From Rhodanobacter sp. T12-5 (GTDB taxonomy: Bacteria > Pseudomonadota > Gammaproteobacteria > Xanthomonadales > Rhodanobacteraceae), in contig NZ_NPKN01000001.1 of NCBI RefSeq assembly GCF_008329435.1, positions 62,001 to 126,000 on the forward strand: DNA of 64,000 nt, given 5' to 3'. Position numbers and translations under genes: made by a program. Below the pieces are notes generated by a model. The model was given only the letters and a program-made list of their open reading frames with translations. It was not told where the DNA came from and did not search any database. Shown one piece after another: positions 43,416 through 52,045 of this stretch; the first letter of the stretch is position 1, and every line of letters begins with the position of its first letter.

Positions 43416-43619
43416 TCAGCCGCCGGTCTGCGGGCAGACCACGCCGTCCGGCGGGAGCGCGCAGCTGCTGGGAGCGGCCAGCAGGATCGCGCCGACGCTG
43501 TGGTTGGCCGCCAGCTGCACGGAGGCCGGGGTGGTCGTCACCATGGCGCCGAGGATCAGGCCGCAAACGGCCAGGCAGGCGATGAACAAGCCGCGCAACA
43601 TCAAGGTTTCGAATTTCAT
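43416..43619 (-). CDS. small exported protein of unknown function, sigma-54 controlled
   Basis: A 67-residue protein. The N-terminus has a hydrophobic helix (residues 8-28, RGLFIACLAVCGLILGAMV) that is a signal peptide or membrane anchor. The rest is short and ends with two cysteines (Cys53, Cys62) in SSCALPPDGVVCPQTGG, which could form a disulphide. GGAG before the ATG at 43619 sets the start; an upstream frame would run through the promoter. Directly upstream lie a near-perfect sigma-54 promoter and a 24-bp palindrome. I recognise no family. Prolines and the absence of charged residues in the mature part are notable. Confidence 0.7.
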   Translation of the reverse strand: MKFETLMLRGLFIACLAVCGLILGAMVTTTPASVQLAANHSVGAILLAAPSSCALPPDGVVCPQTGG

Positions 43620-43665
43620 GATCACGTCTCCGATGAAGGATGGAAAGTCCCTGTGATCCTCGGAT

Positions 43666-43682
43666 AGCAAGCGGCGTGCCAG
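43666..43682 (-). promoter_or_regulatory. sigma-54 (RpoN) promoter
   Basis: On the minus strand, CTGGCACG-CCGC-TTGCT matches the sigma-54 consensus (YTGGCACG-N4-TTGCW) at every conserved position, with the required GG-N10-GC spacing. It points at the small exported-protein gene; the start of transcription would be near 43655, leaving a leader of about 36 bases. Confidence 0.87.
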
Positions 43683-43743
43683 CCTCCGAAAAGGCCTTAA
43701 AACCGCGATTTTTAGCGGTCGGGTCGGCCATGGCGGGACGCAT

Positions 43744-43767
43744 GCCGACTGTCCGCGGACAGTCGGC
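43744..43767. promoter_or_regulatory. 24-bp perfect palindrome, probable activator site
   Basis: GCCGACTGTCCG and CGGACAGTCGGC join without a spacer. The centre is about 75 bases upstream of the sigma-54 -24 element, a normal distance for an enhancer-binding protein. Two further GGACA-containing copies follow at about 43778-43791 (CCGGACAGCCGGACAT). It could alternatively act on the divergent M16 peptidase gene, 127 bases away. Confidence 0.65.
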
Positions 43768-43893
43768 CGCCCGCTGCCGGACAGCCGGACATGACATGGG
43801 CGCGGCGGGCTCGCCCGTGCCGCAAGTCATTTGCGAGGCGCAGGGGGCGCCCGCTAGCCTGCGCGGACTCAATCGTGAAACAGGAGGTTCACC

Positions 43894-46764
43894 GTGACAA
43901 AGAAACCGCTCGCCCTGCTGGTCGCAGGCCTTCTTGCTTTCGGCGCGGGCAGCATCCCCGCGCTGGCAGCCCCGGCGCCATCGACCGCCACGGCCAAGAG
44001 CCAGATTCCGGATATCGCCTACACCCGCTTCACCCTGCCCAATGGACTGACCGTGGTGGTGCACGAGGACCACAAGGCGCCGGTAGTCGCCGTGAGCATC
44101 TGGTATCACATCGGCTCGGCCGACGAGCCCAAGGGCAAGACCGGTTTCGCGCATTTGTTCGAGCACCTGATGTTCTCCGGTTCGGAGAATCGCAAGGGCA
44201 CCTATTTCGGCCCGTTCGAGAAGGCCGGAGCCACCGACATGAACGGCACCACCTGGTTCGACCGCACCAATTATTTCGAGACGGTACCGACCACGGCGCT
44301 GGACATGGCGTTGTGGATGGAGTCCGACCGCATGGGCCACCTGCTCGGCGCGATCGGGCAGAAGGAGCTGGATACCCAGCGTGGCGTGGTGCAGAACGAA
44401 AAGCGCCAGGGCGAAAACCGCCCGTACGGCCGTGTCGACGAAAACATCCTGGCGCACACCTACCCGGCCAACCATCCGTACCAGCACGACACGATCGGCT
44501 CGATGGCCGACTTGAACGCCGCCTCGCTCGGCGACGTGAAGCACTGGTTCAACAGCAATTACGGCGCCGCCAACACCACCCTGGTGCTGGCTGGCGACAT
44601 CACCGTGGCGCAGGCGCGGGCCAAGGCCGCGAAGTATTTCGGCGACATTCCCGCCGGCCCGCCGGTGGCGCGCCAGCAGCCCTGGATCACGCCTCTGGCG
44701 ACATCCACGCGCGGCGTGCAGCACGACCACGTGGCGCAGCCGCGCATCATCCGCACCTGGGTGGTACCGCAGTTGGGCAGTGACGCCGCCATCCAGCTCG
44801 ACCTCGCCTCCACCGTGCTCGGCGGCGGCAAGACTTCGCGGCTGTACCAGCGCCTGGTCTACCAGGACAAGCTGGTCGATGACGTCTCCGCCAGCATCGG
44901 CGAGTTCGCGCTGGCCAGCCAGTTCCAGATCCAGGCCGACGTGAAACAGGGCGTGGACCCGGCCAAAGTCGAGGCGGTGATCAACGAGGAGCTGAAGAAA
45001 TTCCTCACCAGCGGCCCGACCGCGGATGAACTGGAGCGGGCGAAGGTGACCAATCGTGCCGGCTTCGTGCGCGGGCTGGAGAAGGTCGGCGGGTTTGGCG
45101 GCAAGGCCGTGATCCTGGCCGAGGGCCAGGTCTATCGGGGCGACCCGGGCGCGTACAAGAAGGACCTGCAGCGTTCCGCCGATGCCACCGTCGCCAGCGT
45201 CAAGGCGGCGGCCGACAAGTGGCTGGAAAAGGGCGACTACCTGCTCACCGTATTGCCCGCCGGCAAGGGCTTCGACCCGGCGGCCGAGGATGCAAAGGCC
45301 GTAGCCCTGGGGGCGGCGCCGAACCGTCCGCAGCCGGTCATGCCCGCGGCGCGCGCCTACACCACGGGCAAGTCCGTGCTCGATCGCAGCACCGGCGTGC
45401 CGCAGGTGACCAGCTTCCCGGAGCTGAGCTTTCCGGAGCTCGAGCGCGGCAAGCTGGCCAACGGCATCGAGGTGATCCTGGCCGAGCGTCACACCATCCC
45501 GGTGACCCAGGTCGAGCTGTTGTTCGATTCGGGCTACGCCGCCGACCAGGGCCACAAGCTGGGCACCGCCAGCTTCACCGGCGCGATGATGAGCGAAAGC
45601 ACGCGCGACCTGGATTCGGTCGAAGTGGCCAAGCGCCGGCAGCGGCTTGGCGCCATCATCGGCACCGGCTGTGACCTGGACGTTTGCGAGGCCTCGCTGG
45701 ATGCGTTGAACGACCAGTTGCAACCTTCGCTGGCGCTGTTCGCCGACGTCGTGCGCAACCCCGCGTTCAAGGCGGCGGACATCGATCGCGTGCGCGGCCA
45801 GTGGCTGGCGGGCATCGCCCAGGAGAAGACCCAGCCGATGGGCCTGGCCCTGCGCACATTGCCACCCTTGCTGTACGGCAGCCATCATGCCTATGGCATT
45901 CCGTTCACCGGTTCGGGCAGCGAAGACGAGATCAAGGCGCTGACGGCGGCCGACCTGCGTGCGTTCCAGCACGACTGGCTGCGGCCGGACAACGTCAAGA
46001 TCCTGGTCGCCGGCGACACCACGCTGGCGCAGATCATTCCGAAGTTGAACGCCGCCTTCGGCGACTGGAAGGCCCCGGCCAGCGCCATCCCGACCAAGAA
46101 CATCGCCAAGGTCGCGGCACAGGCCAAACCGCGCGTGTTCCTGATCAACCGGGCCGATGCGCCGCAATCGCTGATCCTCGCCGGACTGCTCGCGCCGTCG
46201 ACGCTGGCCGAGAACAACCTTGCCATCCTGACGGCCAACGGCGCGTTCGGCGGCACCTTCACCTCGCGCCTCAACATGAACCTGCGCGAGGACAAGCGCT
46301 GGGCTTACGGCGCGCAGAGCTTCCTGATGAACGCGCAGGGCCAGCGACCGTTCCTGTTCTATGCGCCGGTGCAGACCGACAAGACCGCGGAGTCGGCCGC
46401 CGAAGTGCTGAAGGAGGCGCGTGCGGTGATCGGCAAAAAGCCACTGACCGCCGATGAGGTCGCCAAGATCAAGGACCAGCACATCCGTGCCTTGCCGGGC
46501 AGCTACGAAACCACCAGTGCGGTACTGAACGCGATCAGCGGCATCGTGCAGTACCACCGTCCGGACGACTACGTGCAGACGCTGAAGTCGCGCCTCGAAG
46601 CCGTCACCCCCGCCGCGGCCGAGACGGCGATCAAGGAAATCGTCAAGCCCGATGCGATGACCTGGGTGATCGTGGGCGACCTGAGCAAGATCGAGGCACC
46701 GGTGCGCGCGCTGAATCTTGGCGAGGTGCAGGTGATCGACGCCGACGGCAAACCGGCGAAGTAG
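43894..46764 (+). CDS. M16 family metallopeptidase, two-domain exported type
   Basis: A 956-residue pitrilysin-family zinc peptidase of the fused two-unit type. A signal peptide (LALLVAGLLAFGAGSIPALA) precedes the first M16 unit, with the inverted zinc motif HLFEH at 87-91 and the distal glutamate region DTQRGVVQNEKRQ. The second unit, from about residue 520 (LANGIEVILAERHTIPVTQV), lacks HxxEH, as expected for the inactive half. It ends LREDKRWAYGAQS and the C-terminal lobe. The start is GTG with a strong AGGAGG six bases upstream. It probably degrades peptides in the periplasm. A terminator follows. Confidence 0.93.
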   Translation: MTKKPLALLVAGLLAFGAGSIPALAAPAPSTATAKSQIPDIAYTRFTLPNGLTVVVHEDHKAPVVAVSIWYHIGSADEPKGKTGFAHLFEHLMFSGSENRKGTYFGPFEKAGATDMNGTTWFDRTNYFETVPTTALDMALWMESDRMGHLLGAIGQKELDTQRGVVQNEKRQGENRPYGRVDENILAHTYPANHPYQHDTIGSMADLNAASLGDVKHWFNSNYGAANTTLVLAGDITVAQARAKAAKYFGDIPAGPPVARQQPWITPLATSTRGVQHDHVAQPRIIRTWVVPQLGSDAAIQLDLASTVLGGGKTSRLYQRLVYQDKLVDDVSASIGEFALASQFQIQADVKQGVDPAKVEAVINEELKKFLTSGPTADELERAKVTNRAGFVRGLEKVGGFGGKAVILAEGQVYRGDPGAYKKDLQRSADATVASVKAAADKWLEKGDYLLTVLPAGKGFDPAAEDAKAVALGAAPNRPQPVMPAARAYTTGKSVLDRSTGVPQVTSFPELSFPELERGKLANGIEVILAERHTIPVTQVELLFDSGYAADQGHKLGTASFTGAMMSESTRDLDSVEVAKRRQRLGAIIGTGCDLDVCEASLDALNDQLQPSLALFADVVRNPAFKAADIDRVRGQWLAGIAQEKTQPMGLALRTLPPLLYGSHHAYGIPFTGSGSEDEIKALTAADLRAFQHDWLRPDNVKILVAGDTTLAQIIPKLNAAFGDWKAPASAIPTKNIAKVAAQAKPRVFLINRADAPQSLILAGLLAPSTLAENNLAILTANGAFGGTFTSRLNMNLREDKRWAYGAQSFLMNAQGQRPFLFYAPVQTDKTAESAAEVLKEARAVIGKKPLTADEVAKIKDQHIRALPGSYETTSAVLNAISGIVQYHRPDDYVQTLKSRLEAVTPAAAETAIKEIVKPDAMTWVIVGDLSKIEAPVRALNLGEVQVIDADGKPAK

Positions 46765-46823
46765 GCCCTCGGGTGCAGCCAGCGTGCGTACAGCGTGCTG
46801 GCACATCCTCGCGTTAGGATGGA

Positions 46824-46851
46824 GGCCGGGCCGGCAACGCCCGGCCTTTTT
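46824..46851 (+). terminator. Rho-independent terminator after the M16 gene
   Basis: GGCCGGGC (46824-46831), loop CGGCAAC, GCCCGGCC (46839-46846), then TTTTT. It separates the peptidase gene from the lipoprotein gene. Confidence 0.9.
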
Positions 46852-46886
46852 CCTGTCACCTTCCAACGCATTGCCACGGAGTCATC

Positions 46887-47291
46887 ATGCGCAAGACCCT
46901 GTTGTTACTCGTCCCCGTCCTTCTGCTCGGCGGCTGCAGCTGGGGGATCACCCTGGACAGTGCCGGCAAGGGCGTGCGCACGGCGTGGAACGGCGATGTC
47001 GCCGGCTGCCGCGACCTGGGCAAGGTCACCGTGTCGGTGATGGATCACGTCGGCCCGGTCGATCGCAACGACATCAAGGTGCGCGACGAGCTGGAAGTCA
47101 TGGCCCGCAACGAAGCGGCCAAGATGCACGCAGATACCATCAAGCCACTGGCGGAACCCGCCGACGGCTCGCAGCCGTGGGGCGCCTACCAGTGCGGCGC
47201 CAGTCACCTGCCATCGACACCGCAGTCAACGGTGCCTTCTTCGCGGTCGGCGCCCGGCAGCACGCAGACGTTCCCGGTACACGGCGGCTGA
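46887..47291 (+). CDS. DUF4156-like small lipoprotein
   Basis: A 134-residue lipoprotein with lipobox LLLGGC (Cys17). After lipidation the protein has KGVRTAWNGDVAGCRDLGKV and the helical NDIKVRDELEVMARNEAAKM, then GAYQCG. Cys39 and Cys100 could pair. This resembles DUF4156/RcsF-like outer-membrane lipoproteins, in which a GC(x)nLG pattern followed by an alpha helix is typical. The last 30 residues are Ser/Pro/Thr-rich. It has its own gene unit behind a terminator. The role is unknown. Confidence 0.8.
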   Translation: MRKTLLLLVPVLLLGGCSWGITLDSAGKGVRTAWNGDVAGCRDLGKVTVSVMDHVGPVDRNDIKVRDELEVMARNEAAKMHADTIKPLAEPADGSQPWGAYQCGASHLPSTPQSTVPSSRSAPGSTQTFPVHGG

Positions 47292-47405
47292 GGTTGCGGC
47301 GCGGAAGCATGCAGATGGCGGCGTTGCCGCATGCGGGCAGGCGCGCCGTTAGGCGCATCCGCGCGGGTTTGCGATGATGGGCGCCGTCGTATCGCCGATG
47401 TCGCC

Positions 47406-48806
47406 ATGAACAAGTTGATCAGCACACCCGGGCGCCTGGCGCGTCGCATGATGCCTTTTCGGCGCAGGCCGAAGACATCCGCTTCGCTGGACGGTTTGCC
47501 TTTTTTTGCCGTGCCGGCCGACGCCATCGCCATATTGTCCGATCCGGCGGCATTCCGGCGCGAGCTGCTGCGGCGCATTGCGTTGGCCAGCCGGCGCATC
47601 GTGATGGTCACGCTGTATCTGCAGGACGACGATGCCGGTCGGGAGGTGCTTGACGCGCTGTACGCGGCCAAGGCGCGCCAGCCGGCACTGCAGATAACGG
47701 TGTTCGTCGACTGGCACCGCGCGCAGCGCGGCCTGATCGGAAAACAGAAGAGTGCCGGCAACGCGGGAATGTATCGCGAGTACGCGCAGCGGCTCGGCCC
47801 CGGCGTCGACATCTACGGCGTGCCGGTGCAGAACCGCGAACTGTTCGGCGTGCTGCACCTGAAAGGTTTCGTGATCGATGACGCGGTGCTGTACAGCGGC
47901 GCCAGCCTCAACGATGTCTACCTGGCGCGGCATGGACGCTACCGACTCGATCGCTATCACCTGCTGCAACATCGCGGACTGGCCGATGCGATGGCGGCGT
48001 TCGTGGAGCGGCATCTCATCGGCAGCGATGCGGTGCGCCGGCTGAACGTGGCCGACGTGCCCTCCACGAAGGCGTTGCAACCGGCGATCCGCGATTTTCG
48101 TCAGGACCTGCAACGTGCCGCCTACCAGGTTCCAGACGACGTGCTGAACGATGGTGAGGTGGCGGTGACGCCACTGCTGGGATTTGGCCGCACCGGCAAC
48201 GCACTCAACGAGGCGTTGCTGGACTTGCTGCGCAGCACGAGCCGGCAGCTGATCCTGTTGACACCGTATTTCAACCTGCCGCGGCCGGTGCGCGTCGTAC
48301 TGGGCCAGTTGCTGCGACGTGGCTGCGTCATCGACATCATGGTCGGCGACAAGACCGCCAACGATTTCTACATTCCGCCGGGACAACCGTTCAAGACGAT
48401 CGGCCTGCTGCCTTACCTCTACGAAAACAACCTGCGCCGCTTCGCGCGGGCGCATCGCCGCCACATCGACAGCGGCCAACTCAACCTGCACCTGTGGCGC
48501 GATGGCGACAACAGCTACCACCTGAAAGGGCTGTTCATCGACGACGACATCGCCGTGCTGACCGGCAACAACCTCAACCCGCGCGCGTGGGCGCTGGATC
48601 TGGAAAACGGCCTGGTGCTGCGCGACCCCGAGCGGCTGCTGCAGGCGAAACATCAGGCGGAGTGGACCGCGCTGAAGCGGCACGCCACGCGGCTCGCCGA
48701 CTACCACGCAATCGAAAGCCCGCGAAGCTACCCGGTGGAAGTGCGCAGACTGCTGCGGCGCGTGAGCCGCACGCGGCTGGACCGGCTGTTCAACCGCCTG
48801 CTGTAG
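47406..48806 (+). CDS. pssA: CDP-diacylglycerol-serine O-phosphatidyltransferase PssA (phospholipase D type)
   Basis: A 466-residue phosphatidylserine synthase of the E. coli type, on the route to phosphatidylethanolamine. Two HKD motifs mark the phospholipase D superfamily: HLKGFVIDD with GASLNDVYL, and HLKGLFIDDD with TGNNLNPRAWALDLENGL. LPYLYENNLRRFARAHR and the basic C-terminus (RRVSRTRLDRLFNRLL) fit PssA and membrane or ribosome association. The start at 47406 gives MNKLISTPGRLARRM. The 3' end overlaps the convergent acetyltransferase gene by 17 bases. Confidence 0.94.
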   Translation: MNKLISTPGRLARRMMPFRRRPKTSASLDGLPFFAVPADAIAILSDPAAFRRELLRRIALASRRIVMVTLYLQDDDAGREVLDALYAAKARQPALQITVFVDWHRAQRGLIGKQKSAGNAGMYREYAQRLGPGVDIYGVPVQNRELFGVLHLKGFVIDDAVLYSGASLNDVYLARHGRYRLDRYHLLQHRGLADAMAAFVERHLIGSDAVRRLNVADVPSTKALQPAIRDFRQDLQRAAYQVPDDVLNDGEVAVTPLLGFGRTGNALNEALLDLLRSTSRQLILLTPYFNLPRPVRVVLGQLLRRGCVIDIMVGDKTANDFYIPPGQPFKTIGLLPYLYENNLRRFARAHRRHIDSGQLNLHLWRDGDNSYHLKGLFIDDDIAVLTGNNLNPRAWALDLENGLVLRDPERLLQAKHQAEWTALKRHATRLADYHAIESPRSYPVEVRRLLRRVSRTRLDRLFNRLL

Positions 48807-49401
48807 GAGTGGCGAGCCGACTCAGGCGCATGTCCAGCCAGTTCGCAACGTTCGGCCATTCTTCGGCCAGGATGCTGAAGCACACGGTGTCGCGCAAACT
48901 GCCGTCGGTGCGGCGTCGGTGGGCGCGCAGCACGCCTTCGCGCTGGGCGCCGAGGCGTTCGATCGCGCGCTGCGAATCCTCGTTCAACACGTCGGTGTGG
49001 AAGGCAACCGCCACGCAGCCAAGTGTCTCGAATGCGTGTTCCAGCAGCAGGCGTTTGCAGGCGGTGTTGAGATGGGTCTTCTGCCAGCGTTTGGCGTACC
49101 AGGTGTAGCCGATGGCGAGGCGCGGGACCGCGGCGTCGATTTCGTAGTAGCGGGTGCTGCCGACGATCTCGCCGCTGTGCTGCTCGCGGATGGCGAACGG
49201 CAACATGTGTCCCTCGGCCTGACCCTGCAGCGCCTTCTCGACGTAGCTGCGTGCCTGTCCCTGCGACGGCACGCTGGTGACGACGAGGTTCCACAGCTCG
49301 CCGTCGGCGGCGGCCGCTTCCAGTGCCGGCACATGCTTCAGGCTCAGCGGTTCCAGCGCGACGTGGTCGTCGTGCAGGCGGATCGGGGTGGCTGGGTTCA
49401 T
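48790..49401 (-). CDS. GNAT family N-acetyltransferase (RimJ/RimL-like)
   Basis: A 203-residue acetyltransferase of the GNAT superfamily. It has ALEPLSLKHVPALEAAAADG, GEIVGSTRYYEID, the acetyl-CoA-binding strand region IGYTWYAKRWQKTHLNTACK and HTDVLNEDSQRAIERLGAQR with EGVLRAHRRRTDGSLRDT, typical of the RimJ/RimL and YdaF-like branch. The substrate is unknown. It follows the YdcH-like gene by 24 bases, suggesting a two-gene unit, and overlaps pssA at the 3' end. Confidence 0.9.
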   Translation of the reverse strand: MNPATPIRLHDDHVALEPLSLKHVPALEAAAADGELWNLVVTSVPSQGQARSYVEKALQGQAEGHMLPFAIREQHSGEIVGSTRYYEIDAAVPRLAIGYTWYAKRWQKTHLNTACKRLLLEHAFETLGCVAVAFHTDVLNEDSQRAIERLGAQREGVLRAHRRRTDGSLRDTVCFSILAEEWPNVANWLDMRLSRLATPTAGG

Positions 49402-49425
49402 CGGAAGTCCGGGGCGGCGCGGGAT

Positions 49426-49632
49426 TCAGGCGTCGAGGTCGGGGATCAGCTTGCTCTCGAGCCGCGCGATGTTGTCTTTCAGCAGCAGCTTGCGCTTCTT
49501 GAGCCGGGTCAGTTGCAGCTCGTCGCGGCCGATGGAGGTGGCCAGCTGATCGATCGCCGAATCAAGGTCGCGATGCTCCATCCGGAGCTCGGCGAGCAAA
49601 TGAACGATTTCGGCGTGATCCTGAACCTGCAT
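49426..49632 (-). CDS. YdcH family protein (DUF465)
   Basis: A 68-residue, highly charged helical-hairpin protein of the DUF465/YdcH family (EIVHLLAELRMEHRDLDSAI, then LQLTRLKKRKLLLKDNIARL). Such proteins are widespread in proteobacteria; their function is not established. It lies upstream of the acetyltransferase gene on the same strand and is divergent from ttcA. Confidence 0.9.
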   Translation of the reverse strand: MQVQDHAEIVHLLAELRMEHRDLDSAIDQLATSIGRDELQLTRLKKRKLLLKDNIARLESKLIPDLDA

Positions 49633-49740
49633 GGCAACAACGTCGGTTAGGGAAAGTTCCCTAGTCTAGCGCCGTTTGACATCGACGGAAGGTGAGCGGC
49701 CAGCCGCTACAATGGGGTTCTCTCCGTTCGATTGGCCGCC

Positions 49741-50592
49741 ATGTCCGCCCAGCCCGAAGCCACCCGCACGCCTGCCGACGAGGCCGCCAGACTGGCCGCG
49801 CGCCTGCGCCGCCAGGTCGGCCAGGCGATCGGCGACTTCGGCATGATCGAGGCCGGCGACAAGGTGATGGTGTGCCTGTCCGGCGGCAAGGATTCGTACA
49901 CCCTGCTCGACCTGCTGCTGCAACTGCAGGCGAAGGCGCCGGTCCGCTTCGAGCTGATCGCGGTGAACCTGGACCAGAAGCAGCCGGGCTACCCGGAACA
50001 CGTGCTGCCGGATTACCTCGGCGCGCGCGGGGTGCCATTCCACATCATCGAACAGGACACCTACAGCACGGTGACCCGGGTGATCCCTGCCGGCAAGACG
50101 ATGTGCAGCCTGTGCTCGCGGCTACGCCGCGGCGCACTGTACACGTGGGCGGCGGCCAACGGCGTCAGCAAGATCGCGCTCGGCCATCATCGCGACGACA
50201 TCCTTGCCACGTTCTTCCTCAACATGTTCTACCAGGCGCAGCTGAAGGCGATGCCGCCGAAGCTGCGCTCGGACGATGGCCGCCACGTGGTGATCCGCCC
50301 GCTGGCGTATTGCCGCGAGAGCGACATCGCCGAGTACGCGGCGATGCGCGAGTTCCCGATCATTCCCTGCAACCTGTGCGGCTCGCAGGACAACCTGCAG
50401 CGCCAGGCGGTGCGGCGCATGCTGGCCGAGTGGGAACGCCAGCAGCCCGGCCGCAGCGAAAATATCTTCCGCGCGCTGACCCGCGTATCACCTTCGCATC
50501 TGGCCGACCGCCAGTTGTTCGATTTTCTCGGCGTGCAGAGCGCCTGGCCGGTCGCCGACGCAGCGGGTGAGACCGCCGCCACCCACGCTTGA
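49741..50592 (+). CDS. ttcA: tRNA 2-thiocytidine(32) synthetase TtcA
   Basis: A 283-residue iron-sulphur enzyme that thiolates C32 of certain tRNAs. The PP-loop SGGKDS is at 47-52, binding ATP. The [4Fe-4S] cluster cysteines are Cys122 and Cys125 ([14 protein letters not shown]), and the CxxC of [28 protein letters not shown] is family-typical. The ATG at 49741 is chosen over a TTG nine bases earlier. The aminotransferase gene follows after 33 bases. Confidence 0.96.
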   Translation: MSAQPEATRTPADEAARLAARLRRQVGQAIGDFGMIEAGDKVMVCLSGGKDSYTLLDLLLQLQAKAPVRFELIAVNLDQKQPGYPEHVLPDYLGARGVPFHIIEQDTYSTVTRVIPAGKTMCSLCSRLRRGALYTWAAANGVSKIALGHHRDDILATFFLNMFYQAQLKAMPPKLRSDDGRHVVIRPLAYCRESDIAEYAAMREFPIIPCNLCGSQDNLQRQAVRRMLAEWERQQPGRSENIFRALTRVSPSHLADRQLFDFLGVQSAWPVADAAGETAATHA

Positions 50593-50625
50593 GCCATTCA
50601 TCCCTTTCACCTTCGAGTAACTGCC

Positions 50626-51828
50626 GTGTCCTACTTTGCATCCGTCGAAATGGCGCCTGGCGATCCGATCCTGGGCCTCACCGAAACCTACGTGGCCGAT
50701 CCTCGGCCGGGCAAGATCAACCTCGGCGTGGGCATCTATGTCGACGAGCAGGGACGCATTCCGCTGCTGCCGACCGTGCATGAGGTGGAGCTGGCGCTGG
50801 CCGCCGCCGCGAAACCGCGCGGCTATCTGCCGATCGACGGACTGGCCGCGTACAACCGACTGACCCAGGAACTGGTGTTCGGCGCGCAGTCGCAGTTGCT
50901 GGCTGCCGGTCGCGTGGCGACCGCGCAAACCATCGGCGGCAGCGCGGCGCTGCGCGTGGCGGCCGATCTGCTGAAGCGGGTGGCTGGCGCGGGCGCGAAG
51001 ATCGCGATCAGTCATCCGAGCTGGGGCAATCATCACGTGGTGTTCCGCACAGCCGGTTTCGAACTGCTGGACTATCGTTATTACGACGCCGCCACGCATG
51101 GTCTGGATTTCACCGGCATGCTGGAGGACCTGGGCAAGCTGGAACCGGGCACCGTCGTGCTGCTGCATGCGTGCTGCCACAACCCCACCGGCGTCGACCT
51201 GGAGGCGGCGCAGTGGCAGCAACTGATCGAACTGCTGAAGGAGCGGCGCCTGCTGCCGTTCATCGACATGGCCTACCAGGGTTTCGACAAGGGCACCGAT
51301 GCCGATGCCACCGCGGTGCGCTTGCTGGAGGCTTCGGGAGTCGAGGCGTTCGTGGTCGTCAACTCGTACTCCAAGTCGTTCTCGCTGTACGGCGAGCGGG
51401 TCGGCGCGTTGTCGATGGTCGGCGCCGACCGGGACGAGGCCGCGCGGTTGCAGTCGAAGATCAAGCAGACCATCCGCACGATCTATTCCAGCCCGTCCAC
51501 GCACGGCGCGGCACTGGTCGCCGGCGTGCTCGGCAGCACCGAGCTGCGCGCGCGCTGGGAGCAGGAGCTGGGTGGCATGCGCGGGCGAATCCACACGATG
51601 CGCGCCGGTTTCGTGGAGAAGCTGGCCGCGCTCGGCGCGCCCGACTTCGGCTTCATCAACAAGCAGGCCGGCATGTTCTCCTACTCCGGCCTGAGCAAGG
51701 CGCAGGTGCATCGGCTGCGCGACGAGCACGCGATCTACGCGCTCGACAGCGGGCGCATCTGCGTGGCGGCACTCAACCAGGACAACCTGGACACTGTGGC
51801 CTCGGCGGTGGCGGCAGTCTGCCGCTGA
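50626..51828 (+). CDS. aromatic amino acid aminotransferase (class I, TyrB/AspC type)
   Basis: A 400-residue PLP-dependent aminotransferase of subfamily I-alpha. It starts SYFASVEMAPGDPILGLTET and has KINLGVGIYVDEQG, GGSAALRVAADLL, HACCHNPTGVDL, the PLP lysine in NSYSKSFSLYGERVG and the C-terminal substrate arginine in DSGRICVAALNQ. It exchanges amino groups between aromatic or acidic amino acids and 2-oxoglutarate; TyrB and AspC cannot be told apart here. The start codon is GTG; only a weak ribosome site is seen. Confidence 0.92.
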   Translation: MSYFASVEMAPGDPILGLTETYVADPRPGKINLGVGIYVDEQGRIPLLPTVHEVELALAAAAKPRGYLPIDGLAAYNRLTQELVFGAQSQLLAAGRVATAQTIGGSAALRVAADLLKRVAGAGAKIAISHPSWGNHHVVFRTAGFELLDYRYYDAATHGLDFTGMLEDLGKLEPGTVVLLHACCHNPTGVDLEAAQWQQLIELLKERRLLPFIDMAYQGFDKGTDADATAVRLLEASGVEAFVVVNSYSKSFSLYGERVGALSMVGADRDEAARLQSKIKQTIRTIYSSPSTHGAALVAGVLGSTELRARWEQELGGMRGRIHTMRAGFVEKLAALGAPDFGFINKQAGMFSYSGLSKAQVHRLRDEHAIYALDSGRICVAALNQDNLDTVASAVAAVCR

Positions 51829-51889
51829 GTGTCCATCACCTCAATCACTTCGAGCCTTCACGAACCTCAGACGAACCCCCACCGTTCGT

Positions 51890-51989
51890 CCCCGGATCAA
51901 GTCCGGGGCAAGCTCTGAGCGTAGCGCGGCGAAGTCGAAGGACATCGCTGCGACAGCCTTCGACTTCGGCCTTCCAGGCCTACGCTCAG
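51890..51989. repeat. composite intergenic inverted repeat with CGAAGTCGAAGG arms
   Basis: Three nested hairpins in 100 bases. CCCCGGA/TCCGGGG (51890-51908) has a 5-base loop. CTGAGCGTAG (51915-51924) pairs with CTACGCTCAG (51980-51989). CGAAGTCGAAGG (51930-51941) pairs with CCTTCGACTTCG (51957-51968). It occupies the aminotransferase-rdgC gap. The arms differ from the REP families of this window. Confidence 0.8.
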
Positions 51990-52045
51990 GGCGGATGGTG
52001 GGAGCTGAAATCTCGCCTACGGGCCTCACAAAATCCGGATACCGA

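Noticed and set aside
43728..43747. A sigma-54 promoter on the plus strand (TGGCGGGACGCATGCC) for the M16 gene
   Set aside because: GG-N10-GC spacing fits, but the rest of the consensus does not, and it lies upstream of the palindrome; the minus-strand match at 43666-43682 is far better.
42904..46866. A 1320-codon minus-strand frame spanning the M16 gene into trmL
   Set aside because: Only its end is real: the last 157 codons are trmL. The remainder is antisense shadow of the M16 gene and reads through the sigma-54 promoter and palindrome.
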